Assembly: GCA_034006035.1 (NCBI GenBank)
Contig: JAVETN010000003.1
Span: 200,472 to 264,471, forward strand
DNA from: Desulforegulaceae bacterium
Lineage (GTDB): Bacteria; Desulfobacterota; Desulfobacteria; Desulfobacterales; JACKCP01
Length of the DNA stretch: 64,000 bases
Reading direction: 5' to 3'
Of this stretch, positions 51,160 through 58,110 are shown piece by piece; within the stretch, counting starts at the first letter, position 1; each line of letters begins with the position of its first letter. The notes beneath the pieces are model-generated. The model worked only from the letters and a program-made list of their open reading frames with translations, was not told where the DNA came from and made no database searches. The position numbers were made by a program, and so were the translations under genes.

Positions 51160-52251
51160 ATGCAGGGGAAAAACTTTTTCGCCTTAAAATGGGGAGTAAT
51201 AGGAGTTGGTGCTATTATTGGAATTGCAGCGGCGCTTCTCCAAAAATTTGGAAACCCGGGAAACATGGGAATTTGTGTTGCCTGTTTTGAAAGGGATATT
51301 TCAGGGGCTCTTGGTTTTCACAGAGCCGGGGTTGTTCAGTATATAAGGCCTGAAATAATCGGGTTTGTTCTTGGATCACTTGTGGCGGCATATATGTTTA
51401 AGGAATTTCGTCCAAGATCAGGTTCAGCTCCCATAGTCAGATTTTTTTTAGGGGTTTTTGCAATGATAGGAGCTCTTGTTTTTCTTGGATGTCCCTGGCG
51501 TGCAGCGTTAAGGCTTGCGGGTGGAGATTTAAATGCAGTTTTAGGACTTTTTGGGCTTGCAGCAGGAATTTTTATTGGAACTCTTTTTTTAAAAAACGGA
51601 TACAATTTAGGGCGAACCCAGAAAACAAAGAGTGGAGCAGGGTGGATTCTTCCTTTATTTATGCTTGGTCTTCTTGCTCTGATGCTTATTTATCCTCAGG
51701 TTGATGTAAGTGATAAAAGCGGAGTTCTTTTTTACAGCCTCAAAGGGCCCGGAGCCATGCATGCTCCATTAATTATTTCTCTTCTTGTGGGACTTGGAGT
51801 TGGATTTCTTGCTCAAAGAAGCAGGTTTTGCACAATGGGGGCATTAAGAGATTTTATTTTGTTTAAACAAACCCATCTTTTAGGAGGTTTTGTAAGTTTA
51901 ATTGTTTTTGCTTTTTTTGCCAATTTAGTTTTGGGGCAATTTACTCCGGGATTTGAAGGACAGCCTGTTGCACACACTGCTCATTTTTGGAATTTTGCAG
52001 GAATGGCACTTGCCGGACTTGCCTTTGCACTTGCAGGCGGATGTCCTGGAAGACAGCTTTTTCTTTCAGGAGAAGGAGATACTGATGCCGCTGTATTTGT
52101 AATGGGGATGATAGTTGGAGCTGGGTTTGCTCATAATTTCGGCCTTGCAAGTTCTCCCAAAGGACTTGGGGAACATGGAATGGCTGCTGTGATTGTTGGA
52201 TTTGCAGTATGTCTTTTTATTGGTTTTACAATGAGCAGAAAAAATGCATAG
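51160..52251 (+). CDS. yedE: YedE-type selenium/sulfur transport-related membrane protein
   Basis: A 363-residue membrane protein with about ten helices (YeeE/YedE family). Conserved Cys motifs are CVACFERDISGALGFHR, FLGCPWRAALRLAGGDLN, RFCTMGALRDF and GGCPGRQLFLSGEGDTD; in relatives such cysteines pass thiosulfate or a selenium species through the membrane. ATG 51160 is chosen because AGGAGGAG precedes it at ideal spacing; a 27-residue longer frame lacks a ribosome site. Co-occurrence with YedF-like, DUF3343 and a ribokinase-like protein points to the selenium-associated YedE subtype. Role in selenium is inferred. Confidence 0.87.
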   Translation: MQGKNFFALKWGVIGVGAIIGIAAALLQKFGNPGNMGICVACFERDISGALGFHRAGVVQYIRPEIIGFVLGSLVAAYMFKEFRPRSGSAPIVRFFLGVFAMIGALVFLGCPWRAALRLAGGDLNAVLGLFGLAAGIFIGTLFLKNGYNLGRTQKTKSGAGWILPLFMLGLLALMLIYPQVDVSDKSGVLFYSLKGPGAMHAPLIISLLVGLGVGFLAQRSRFCTMGALRDFILFKQTHLLGGFVSLIVFAFFANLVLGQFTPGFEGQPVAHTAHFWNFAGMALAGLAFALAGGCPGRQLFLSGEGDTDAAVFVMGMIVGAGFAHNFGLASSPKGLGEHGMAAVIVGFAVCLFIGFTMSRKNA

Positions 52252-52263
52252 GAGATATAAAAA

Positions 52264-52482
52264 ATGTCAGAAAAAGTAGATGCAAGAGGACTTTCCTGTC
52301 CCCAGCCTGTAATTATGACTTTGAATGCAGTTAAAAAAGGTTTTGATAAAAATCTTGAAATAATTGTTGATACCCGCACTTCAATGGAAAATGTGTCAAG
52401 AGCTCTACAAAGTAAAGGTCTTAAAATAAAAGAGGTTTTGGAAGACAGCGAAGTTTTTACAATAAAAGTTGAAAAGGAATAA
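52264..52482 (+). CDS. yedF: YedF/TusA-family sulfur or selenium carrier protein
   Basis: A 72-residue TusA/SirA-fold protein. VDARGLSCPQPVIMTLNAV is the family signature with the active-site Cys in CPQP. TusA proteins relay persulfide sulfur; YedF in selenium clusters is proposed to handle selenium. It starts 12 bases after yedE and ends 2 bases before the DUF3343 gene, so it is co-transcribed. Classical selenium YedF is about 190-200 residues with a C-terminal DsrE-like domain; here only the TusA half is present. Confidence 0.85.
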   Translation: MSEKVDARGLSCPQPVIMTLNAVKKGFDKNLEIIVDTRTSMENVSRALQSKGLKIKEVLEDSEVFTIKVEKE

Positions 52483-52484
52483 AT

Positions 52485-53015
52485 TTGTTAAGGTTTTTCA
52501 AAAAGCTTATTAAACCGAAAAAAAAATCCGCAGATCGTGGAATTATGGTTTTTGAAAACACAAGTGAAGTTATCCGTGCAGAAAAAATTTTGAAAAAAAC
52601 AGGGCGGTCCATAAGTGTTATGGGCCCTCCCCCGGAAATACGCACAGGATGTGATCTTGTAATAGAATTTCCTTTGATTGAAGAGCTGGAGCTGAAACGG
52701 GAGCTTTCAAAAAGTAATATTTTTCCAGCTCAAACTGTTCCTGTAGGTTCAGGACTTTTACAACCTGTAAGCCTTTTTCATACAAAGGATTTTGGCGACT
52801 TTATTATGGTTCGGGCAGCAAATATGAAGATTACAATTTCAAAAAAAGACAGAAGAATTGTAAATATTTCAGGTGGAGGATGTCCTGATGTTCCATATCT
52901 TGCTGAAAAAATGACAGGAAAAACCCTTGAAGAATCACCAAATCCAGGGGATATCGGGCATACACTCTGCGGTTATGCTCTTCAGCTTGCCTATGAGGAG
53001 ATTTTGAAAAAATGA
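52485..53015 (+). CDS. DUF3343-domain protein with C-terminal extension
   Basis: A 176-residue protein. Residues 15-85 are a DUF3343-like domain (RGIMVFENTSEVIRAEKIL; MGPPPEIRTGCDLVIEFP), a family often found beside YedE/YedF. The C-terminal half (MVRAANMKITISKKDRRIVNISGGGCPDVPYL) contains a conserved-looking GGGCPDV that could hold a reactive Cys. Start is a TTG at 52485 with AAGGA 6 bases upstream; no ATG fits. The last 4 bases overlap the next gene. Function unknown, presumably selenium or sulfur transfer. Confidence 0.75.
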   Translation: MLRFFKKLIKPKKKSADRGIMVFENTSEVIRAEKILKKTGRSISVMGPPPEIRTGCDLVIEFPLIEELELKRELSKSNIFPAQTVPVGSGLLQPVSLFHTKDFGDFIMVRAANMKITISKKDRRIVNISGGGCPDVPYLAEKMTGKTLEESPNPGDIGHTLCGYALQLAYEEILKK

Positions 53016-53875
53016 TAGGAATTGTTGGAACTGTTCCAGATGATAATTTTCCTTTGGTTCACGGAAAGATTGAATTTTCAGGGGATAAAATAAAAATTAA
53101 TAACAATTTTGTTTCCATAAACAGATGCACTCTTGCACTTATGGCTGCTGCTCTTAAAGTTTCTGAAACAGTAAAATGTCCTGAAATATATGGTTTTTTA
53201 GTGGGAGATACAGGAAAAGGCTATGGAAGCAGAAAACTTTATGAATTTTTAACAAAAAATCTTTCTTCTTTTGATCTTGATATTTTAACTTTTCACTATC
53301 TTCAGCCCGATGTTGACTGGCACAACAAAATACTTTTTGCTATTGAGGATATGAAAAAAAGGCCGGTTCTTATTGCAGATGCAGGATTTATGTATGCAGC
53401 CAAAATGAGCGGTCAGGCTCTTTCCTATGATTTTTTTACTCCCGATGCCGGAGAACTTGCTTTTCTTGCAGATGAACTTGCACCTCATCCCTTTTATACA
53501 AGGGGATTTATTCTTTCAACTGATGAAGACTTGCCCTTACTTGTAAAAAGAGCATATAAACATGAAAATGCAGCAAGAAATTTAATAGTAAAAGGTAAAA
53601 CAGATTATATTGTAAAAAACGGAGAAATTCTTAAAACACTTGATTCTCCTTCCTTTGATTCAATGGAGGCAATAGGAGGAACAGGAGATACAATAACAGG
53701 GATTTTAACAGCTCTTCTTGGTGCTGGTTTCGATTTTACAAAAGCCGGAGAAATGTCTTGTCTGTGCAATAGAATAATTGCAGAACTTTTAAATCCTACC
53801 CCTGCTACCCAAGTAGCTGAACTTATTGATAAAATTCCTGAAGCTATGTTAAAAATTTTAGACGGTAAATTCTAA
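53012..53875 (+). CDS. Ribokinase-fold (NAD(P)HX-dehydratase-like) protein
   Basis: A 287-residue protein of the YjeF C-terminal/ribokinase superfamily. GTGDTITGILTALLGAG (about 228-244) is the anion-hole and catalytic-Asp motif, and PVLIADAGFMYAAKMSG and FFTPDAGELAFLADEL correspond to the upstream strands. ADP-dependent NAD(P)HX dehydratases share this core but are usually fused to an epimerase, which is absent. Its place as last gene of the yedE-yedF-DUF3343 set suggests a specific, undescribed phosphotransfer step. ATG overlaps the preceding stop by 4 bases. Confidence 0.75.
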   Translation: MIGIVGTVPDDNFPLVHGKIEFSGDKIKINNNFVSINRCTLALMAAALKVSETVKCPEIYGFLVGDTGKGYGSRKLYEFLTKNLSSFDLDILTFHYLQPDVDWHNKILFAIEDMKKRPVLIADAGFMYAAKMSGQALSYDFFTPDAGELAFLADELAPHPFYTRGFILSTDEDLPLLVKRAYKHENAARNLIVKGKTDYIVKNGEILKTLDSPSFDSMEAIGGTGDTITGILTALLGAGFDFTKAGEMSCLCNRIIAELLNPTPATQVAELIDKIPEAMLKILDGKF

Positions 53876-53883
53876 AAATTTAA

Positions 53884-54543
53884 TCTCGTTATGATCTTGA
53901 CAAGGAACTGGAAAGACGTAGTCATCACTTTGTGAGGTACGCTGACGACTTTATCATTATGGTAAAAAGTATGAGTGCCGGTAAACGTGTGATGGCAAGT
54001 ATCCAAAGGTTTCTCGAACATAAGCTTCGGCTCACAATCAATAAGAAGAAAAGCAAAGTAGCACCCGTAAGAGAGTGCGGATTTCTTGGTTTTGTATTTG
54101 TAAACGGCAAAATCAGATGGAGTGAAAAATCCTTTCTGGAATTTAAACGGCGTTTGCGCCTCTTTACCGGAAGAAGTTGGTTTGTCTTAATGGAGTACCG
54201 ATACAAGAAGTTAGCGGAATATGTCCGGGGCTGGATGAATTATTACGGGATATCGGAATACTACCGACCAATCCCGGGAATAGATGAATGGCTTCGCCGC
54301 CGGATGCGGATGTGCTGCTGGAAACAATGGCGGTATACCCGTACCAAAGTCCGAAATCTTCTTAAATTGGGAATATATAAAAAAGAGGCCATCTCAACAT
54401 CACTCAGCCGAAGAGGGCCATGGCATCTGTCCAGAACTATGGCAACACAGGCCGGTATGACCAATAAATGGCTATCTAAACAAGGGCTAATATCTGTCAA
54501 AGAACAGTGGTTGAAAATTCATTACCCGGCTACGGTCCGGTAA
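53884..54543 (+). pseudogene. Group II intron reverse transcriptase/maturase, 5'-truncated
   Basis: The frame is open from 53884 and gives 219 residues that correspond to the C-terminal half of a group II intron RT. HHFVRYADDFIIMVKS carries the polymerase YADD, FLGFVFVNGKIR follows, then the maturase/thumb region with YVRGWMNYYGISEYYRPI and GPWHLSRTMATQAGMTNKWL. The normal protein is 420-600 residues, so the first half (RT0-4) is missing. The frame has no ribosome site and begins 9 bases after the kinase gene stop; it cannot be functional alone. Confidence 0.88.
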
Positions 54544-54622
54544 TTTTGGTGAACCGCCCTATGCGGACCCGCTTGTGGGGTGGTGTGGGGGCTGGGGGAT
54601 TAAAACCCCCGGCTACCCGATT
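53884..54622 (+). mobile_element. 5'-truncated group II intron with intact domains V-VI
   Basis: After the RT stop, ACCGCCC (54553-54559) and GGGTGGT (54578-54584) close a 34-nt hairpin containing GCGG/CCGC, a domain V layout. A GC-rich domain VI helix follows (GGGGGCTGGGGG, ATTAAAA, CCCCCGGC). The element ends near CTACCCGAT at 54622. It lies in the 3' end of a leftward toxin-antitoxin-like gene, in the orientation opposite to the cassette genes. Confidence 0.8.
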
Positions 54623-54830
54623 GGGCTCTATTCTTTTCAGCTTTAATTTGAGCAATAACATCATCCATGGATATCTTATCCAGCCAATTATTTCGATCTT
54701 TTGTATAATCACCTTGGCCTACAGAGAACTGATTCAGAAACCTAATGGTGTCAACAGCACCCATTTCTTTGAATAGAATGTGAGTAGCTCTACGGCTGAT
54801 TTCAAATACTGGCTTTGTTTGGGTATTCAT
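54600..54830 (-). CDS. PIN-partner (antitoxin-like) protein, 3' end replaced by intron
   Basis: A 76-residue small protein overlapping the PIN gene stop by ATGA, which is typical of toxin-antitoxin pairs. ISRRATHILFKEMGAVDTIRFLNQ and GDYTKDRNNWLDKISMDDVI are the recognisable body. The last 6-7 residues (SGSRGF) are encoded by the group II intron end, so the native C-terminus has been cut off. Similar small proteins occur beside PIN-domain genes; whether it is antitoxin or a second enzyme subunit is not known. Confidence 0.6.
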   Translation of the reverse strand: MNTQTKPVFEISRRATHILFKEMGAVDTIRFLNQFSVGQGDYTKDRNNWLDKISMDDVIAQIKAEKNRAQSGSRGF

Positions 54831-55214
54831 ATATATAGCTCCATCACCAATTCGGTAGGGGATACTACCTTGGTATTTAATCCATCAAAACCCTTAGCTT
54901 TTTTCAAAAATTTGTCATCACATGTACAAAAATACCCCACTTTCGAAGCGGATGCAAATGCCAAATGTAAAGCGTCAAGCGGTTTCAAACCTGAGACTTC
55001 CAGTTTTTTCGCTAATGCTTCTATTTCTTGAGATAATTCAAGAGCTTCTTTTGCAATTTTAAGAATTGCCAATGAAGCCTCCTTACGCTCCTGATCGGGA
55101 ATACGACCAATCTCGAATAGTAGAGCATCTGATGAGATAAGGTTTAAATCATGTGACTCGCACAATGATAAAATAACAAGGACTGCTTCAGCTTCAACAG
55201 CTATCCTTGGATAT

Positions 55215-55218
55215 GATT
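55215..55218. repeat. Target-site duplication, left copy
   Basis: GATT directly repeated at 56740-56743 on the other side of the IS. Removing one copy restores the PIN reading frame. Confidence 0.8.
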
Positions 55219-55339
55219 CGGGTCAACCCCTTTTTTATGGAAAAATTTATCTCGTAATTTTTTATAATACTTTCCTTATAAATAATGACTTATTGGAGTT
55301 TATTTTTTTCTTAACCTGTTTTTTAATAACTTCGTTGCT

Positions 55340-55401
55340 CTGTAAGTCAAGGGGAAATTGGTTCCCCCAAGGGGCCCCACCAATTTCCCCTTGACTTACA
55401 G
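55340..55401. repeat. Strong 22-bp hairpin inside the IS
   Basis: CTGTAAGTCAAGGGGAAATTGG (55340-55361) and its exact reverse complement (55380-55401) flank an 18-base G/C-run loop. Weaker pairing of TTCTTAACCTGT with ACAGGTTAAGAA extends the structure to about 55300-55438. It abuts the orfB stop and could act as the transposase terminator; the outer arms look like a nested palindromic element. Confidence 0.75.
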
Positions 55402-55438
55402 CTCCACTACGTTCTTTTTTTTACAGGTTAAGAAAAAA

Positions 55439-56335
55439 TTATACCTTTACTGGAGATATCTTAAGCTCCTCTTTCATTTTATATGAATTATAAACTTCCA
55501 TCGGAGTTTTCATTCCAAGTGAACTGTGAACCCTGCGATAATTATAAAAATTTATAAAATCTACAACTTCTTTATATGCCTGGCCATAGCTGTTAAAGTA
55601 TCTTGGCTGAAAGAACTCAATTTCAAGTATGGAATTAAATGCTTCTATATGGGCATTTTTGTTGGGAGTCCGAACCGGTATCAATTCATGCAGAATCTGT
55701 TTTTCCCCTAAATCTTCAATGTGATTGATAAAAACTTTTGATGTCATCTGAGGTCCATTATCACTTCTTATTACAAGCTGATTTTTTTCTGGAATATCAA
55801 ATTTCTTTAAAGCACATGACAATGTAAAAGCCAGGTCTTTTCCTGTGCATCTTAGACCTACATAATAATCGACAATAAATCTCATACATACATCTATTAT
55901 TGCCATAACAAAGAAAAATCTTTTTTCTCCATGAATATAACCATATTTTAAATCTAATTCCCACATTTGTAACGGCTCTGTTATTATTCTGTTCTGGCTC
56001 ATTTTTTTATGTCTGTTTTTTTGACGTTTCTTTTTTCCAGGAAGCAAAAGCTTATTTTCTTTACACAGACGGTATACTTTTTTGTGATTAACTCTGTAAT
56101 TATAATCTCTTAGCAGGTATGCCGATAATTTTTTACAGCCTCCGCCATTAATGAACTCTTTACGATCTCTATAGCCCTTGAGAGCTTCTGCAATGAGTTC
56201 ATCAGGTATGATGTCACCATTACAATCCATGCTATAACCGGGAAAAGGCCTGCCTTTATTTTTTCTTCTGCCATCGGAACATACTTTATTTTTTTGGCTG
56301 TACCAGGTTGAATTTGCAACACCTGCAAACTTCAA
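55439..56335 (-). CDS. IS3-family transposase OrfB (DDE integrase catalytic part)
   Basis: A 298-residue rve-domain transposase. Catalytic acidic residues are in WELDLKYGYIHGEKRF (Asp), VIRSDNGPQMTSKVF (Asp) and NAHIEAFNSILEIEFF (Glu). The N-terminal HTH_21 part reads KLSAYLLRDYNYRVNHKKVYRL. Its frame actually continues upstream of the first Met to about 56405 (LAQRIEVAEKFINIGFPVNK), consistent with expression as an OrfAB fusion after -1 frameshifting. It appears intact. Confidence 0.92.
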   Translation of the reverse strand: MKFAGVANSTWYSQKNKVCSDGRRKNKGRPFPGYSMDCNGDIIPDELIAEALKGYRDRKEFINGGGCKKLSAYLLRDYNYRVNHKKVYRLCKENKLLLPGKKKRQKNRHKKMSQNRIITEPLQMWELDLKYGYIHGEKRFFFVMAIIDVCMRFIVDYYVGLRCTGKDLAFTLSCALKKFDIPEKNQLVIRSDNGPQMTSKVFINHIEDLGEKQILHELIPVRTPNKNAHIEAFNSILEIEFFQPRYFNSYGQAYKEVVDFINFYNYRRVHSSLGMKTPMEVYNSYKMKEELKISPVKV

Positions 56336-56382
56336 TACCTTATTAACAGGAAAACCAATATTTATAAATTTTTCAGCTACTT

Positions 56383-56661
56383 CTATTCTTTGAGCCAGAG
56401 TTGGTTCGTTTTTTTTAAAAGCTCTTTTAAAATTTCATTCTCTAATTTTAAGTCTGAAATTTCTTTTTCATAAGCTTTTTTGGATTTTTTTGCCTGAATT
56501 TTTTCTTTGTTTTTTTCTCTTCTTATCCAGCCGTATATTGTAGTTGGCGGTATTCCATATTTTTTTGCTACACTGCTGTAATTGCCTGTTTCAAAGCAGT
56601 CTTTTAAAACCTGTGATTTAAATTCTTTGCTATAAACTTGTTCAGATTTTATTTCCCCCAT
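56383..56661 (-). CDS. IS3-family transposase OrfA (helix-turn-helix)
   Basis: A 92-residue HTH_Tnp_1 protein that binds the IS ends. YSKEFKSQVLKDCFETGNYSS and AKKYGIPPTTIYGWIRREK form the helix-turn-helix, and a leucine-rich coil (ISDLKLENEILKELLKK) mediates multimerisation. Its end overlaps the orfB frame at an A8 run. Confidence 0.9.
   Translation of the reverse strand: MGEIKSEQVYSKEFKSQVLKDCFETGNYSSVAKKYGIPPTTIYGWIRREKNKEKIQAKKSKKAYEKEISDLKLENEILKELLKKTNQLWLKE
56409..56416 (-). other. Probable -1 programmed frameshift site (A8)
   Basis: An eight-A run on the coding strand directly precedes CGAACC, 33 bases before... the orfA stop region; a -1 slip leads into the orfB frame (EPTLAQRIEVAE). 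IS3-family elements usually make OrfAB this way. Confidence 0.65.
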
Positions 56662-56739
56662 CTTTTGCTCCTTTCTTACTCTGTTTTTTTAACATAACTA
56701 CGAGCAAAATGTCTCCATATTATATAGGGGGTTAAAGAG

Positions 56740-56743
56740 GATT
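56740..56743. repeat. Target-site duplication, right copy
   Basis: GATT, the direct repeat of 55215-55218, immediately outside the IS end. Confidence 0.8.
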
Positions 56744-56831
56744 TATCATCGAACGGTCGTTGTAAACAGCAACAATCAAGATAAACTCTCATTTTAGAAC
56801 TTTCCTATTCGTTAACACATATGTTCCAGTT

Positions 56832-56957
56832 GCCCAACGCCCGCTTAAGGGGCAGCCAACGCCACTACCAAGCTTCCGCATAACACTGTAACCACAAAAA
56901 CCAACGCATAATAAAAATGCCACGCGTTGGCTGTCCCTCTTGAAGCGTTTGTTAGTT
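56832..56957 (-). other. Integron attC site (VCR-like, 126 bp)
   Basis: Read on the minus strand it begins at the stop of the NERD gene (CTAACAAACGCTTCAAGAGGGACAGCCAACGC, given in parts: CTAACAAACGCTTCAAGAGG then GACAGCCAACGC). It ends GCGTTGGCTGCCCCTTAAGC then GGGCGTTGGGC. The R' box GTTGGGC fits GTTRRRY. The arms pair with the offsets typical of Vibrio-type attC sites, and the length is like VCRs (about 120-126). Orientation agrees with the leftward cassette genes. Confidence 0.9.
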
Positions 56958-57725
56958 GAATTTTTCCACTGACCTACATTTAGGGAAAGAGGAACAACCC
57001 CAAAACTGTTTACCTTTATCTTCACCACGCTTGGTTTCACGCACAACCATATCAGAGCCACAACGTGAACATTGCTTTATGTTTTCTTTTAAAGCAACCA
57101 GCTCTTTAACATGTTGCCTGTGCTTTAGATCTGTAACCACGCCTTTCTTGAGCTTAACTTCGTTGATGGACGAAATAATTTGAGCGTATTCAGCATCTGA
57201 AAATACTGGCTGGATGAACTGCTTAATGTAATCCAAGCAACCTCGTGCGTAAGTAACATTATTAGGCATATCAGTTTTAAACGTACTATCACCAATAAAA
57301 ACGATGACCGAATGCAACTTAGATGAATCTATACCCAGCAATGATTCAAGAGCTTTGATATGTTTATAATTTTGATGGAGAGGATTCTGAAATTTGGAAG
57401 TATGCCGATAGATTTTTTGAGTCCATTGTTTTTGACTTTTTGAGCCAAAGATCCACCCTTTCATATTTTTTGTTTCAACAACAAAAATACCAAACTTAGA
57501 TACAACAACGTGGTCAATTTGTGTTGTGCCATCTTCAGTGGGTAAAGTTACATCTTTTATTAACGTGTAATCTGATTCAGATAACTGTGACAGCAATCTG
57601 TTTACCAAATACTCGCCAAACAGACCTTTAAACCATCGACTCTTGAATATCGAAACGATGAGTAACAGAGGTATGATGTACCAAACTTGAACTAAAGCAC
57701 CCGATAGTAATCCTAAAATATCCAC
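56952..57725 (-). CDS. NERD-domain nuclease-like protein with C4 zinc finger
   Basis: A 257-residue protein. An N-terminal membrane helix (VWYIIPLLLIVSIF) is followed by a NERD domain: FGEYLVNRLLSQL, DGTTQIDHVVVSKFGIFVVETKN shows the Asp...Glu-x-Lys arrangement of PD-(D/E)XK-like nucleases. The C-terminus is a topoisomerase-type zinc ribbon (CSRCGSDMVVRE with WGCSSFPKC). NERD proteins occur in mobile islands and some defence loci; the role is unknown. It lies between two attC sites, 16 bases after one and overlapping the other with its stop codon, so it is a complete gene cassette. Confidence 0.85.
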   Translation of the reverse strand: MDILGLLSGALVQVWYIIPLLLIVSIFKSRWFKGLFGEYLVNRLLSQLSESDYTLIKDVTLPTEDGTTQIDHVVVSKFGIFVVETKNMKGWIFGSKSQKQWTQKIYRHTSKFQNPLHQNYKHIKALESLLGIDSSKLHSVIVFIGDSTFKTDMPNNVTYARGCLDYIKQFIQPVFSDAEYAQIISSINEVKLKKGVVTDLKHRQHVKELVALKENIKQCSRCGSDMVVRETKRGEDKGKQFWGCSSFPKCRSVEKFN

Positions 57726-57740
57726 GAAACCTCCTTATTC

Positions 57741-57810
57741 AACTAACGCTGAAGTTCACCTGCATTTTGTAGCGGAGCGGAAAAATGTCAGGCGCAACGA
57801 TTTGTTATAC
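57741..57810 (-). other. Integron attC site (short, 70 bp)
   Basis: On the minus strand it starts GTATAACAAATCGTTGCGCC and ends GTGAACTTCAGCGTTAGTTG. The arms GTTGCGCCTGACATTTTT and AAAATGCAGGTGAAC pair imperfectly around TCCGCTCCGCTAC. The GTTAGTT end sits 16 bases before the NERD start codon. Confidence 0.75.
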
Positions 57811-57837
57811 ATTTTTTTCATTCTCCATCTTATACTC

Positions 57838-57970
57838 TCAACGGTTGGTGTATGAAGCGTTGGGCATTTCGAAGCACTTTCCTGTCAAACCGCCACAAAG
57901 TTTATTAAGTGTAACATCCTTGAAATTAGCACTATCCGCCCAATGATTTATACACTTTGTTACCAACTGG
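57838..57970 (-). other. attC-like palindrome, left of the Gabija pair
   Basis: Outer arms GTGTATGAAGCGTTGGGC (57848-57865) and GCCCAATGATTTATACAC (57938-57955) pair with four mismatches, flanked by AACGGT and TTTGTTACC. The interior GAAGCACTT is shared with the homologous element at 62041-62165. Large stem, asymmetrical interior and flanking AAC/GTT ends fit an attC site of a different lineage from the other two. There is no gene in 57811-58110; the rest is this palindrome and the next hairpin. Confidence 0.6.
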
Positions 57971-58032
57971 CTGTTTTCTTTTTCAATCATTTATCTTTCA
58001 ATTTTGCTACACATTTCCAATTCTGTGATGCT

Positions 58033-58099
58033 GGCAAGACATACTCTTTTGCAATTTTGGGGCAAGCGTTGGCTTGTGTGAATTGCAAATGTGTATGGC
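58033..58099. repeat. Covarying border hairpin A
   Basis: CATACTCTTTTGCAATT (58040-58056) and AATTGCAAATGTGTATG (58081-58097) pair except for two conserved mismatches. It lies 12 bases beyond the gajB stop and shares its plan with hairpins at 62203 and 61890. Confidence 0.65.
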
Positions 58100-58110
58100 T
58101 TTTGCGGTGG

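Larger units (their letters stand above)
55219..56739 (-). mobile_element. IS3-family insertion sequence, 1521 bp
   Basis: The element starts CGGGTCAACCCC and, on the other strand, CTCTTTAACCCCC; these imperfect terminal inverted repeats continue through ATGGA. It holds orfA and orfB in -1 relation and generates a 4-bp target duplication (GATT). Its ends are defined by the interrupted PIN gene, so they are more certain than the inverted repeats alone would allow. Near its left end is a 22-bp perfect hairpin. Confidence 0.85.
54827..56792 (-). pseudogene. PIN-domain ribonuclease toxin gene disrupted by IS3 element
   Basis: The N-terminal exon-like piece (56792-56740) encodes MRVYLDCCCLQRPFDDKS with the first catalytic Asp. 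The rest (55214-54827) encodes YPRIAVEAEAVLVILSLCES through LKPLDALHLAFAS, with later acidic residues (HLAFASASKVGYFCTCDDKF). Removing the IS and one copy of its 4-bp duplication joins them in frame (441 bases, 146 residues). PIN proteins are Mg-dependent RNases, often toxins. GGAAA precedes the ATG. The gene follows an attC site by 39 bases and looks like a cassette gene. The interior TTG frame at 55165 would lack the catalytic Asp. Confidence 0.85.

Noticed and set aside
54827-55165. 112-residue PIN protein starting at 55165 as a complete gene
   Set aside because: The start is a TTG inside a longer frame; the true start and catalytic Asp lie across the IS at 56792, so this is only the 3' part of a disrupted gene.
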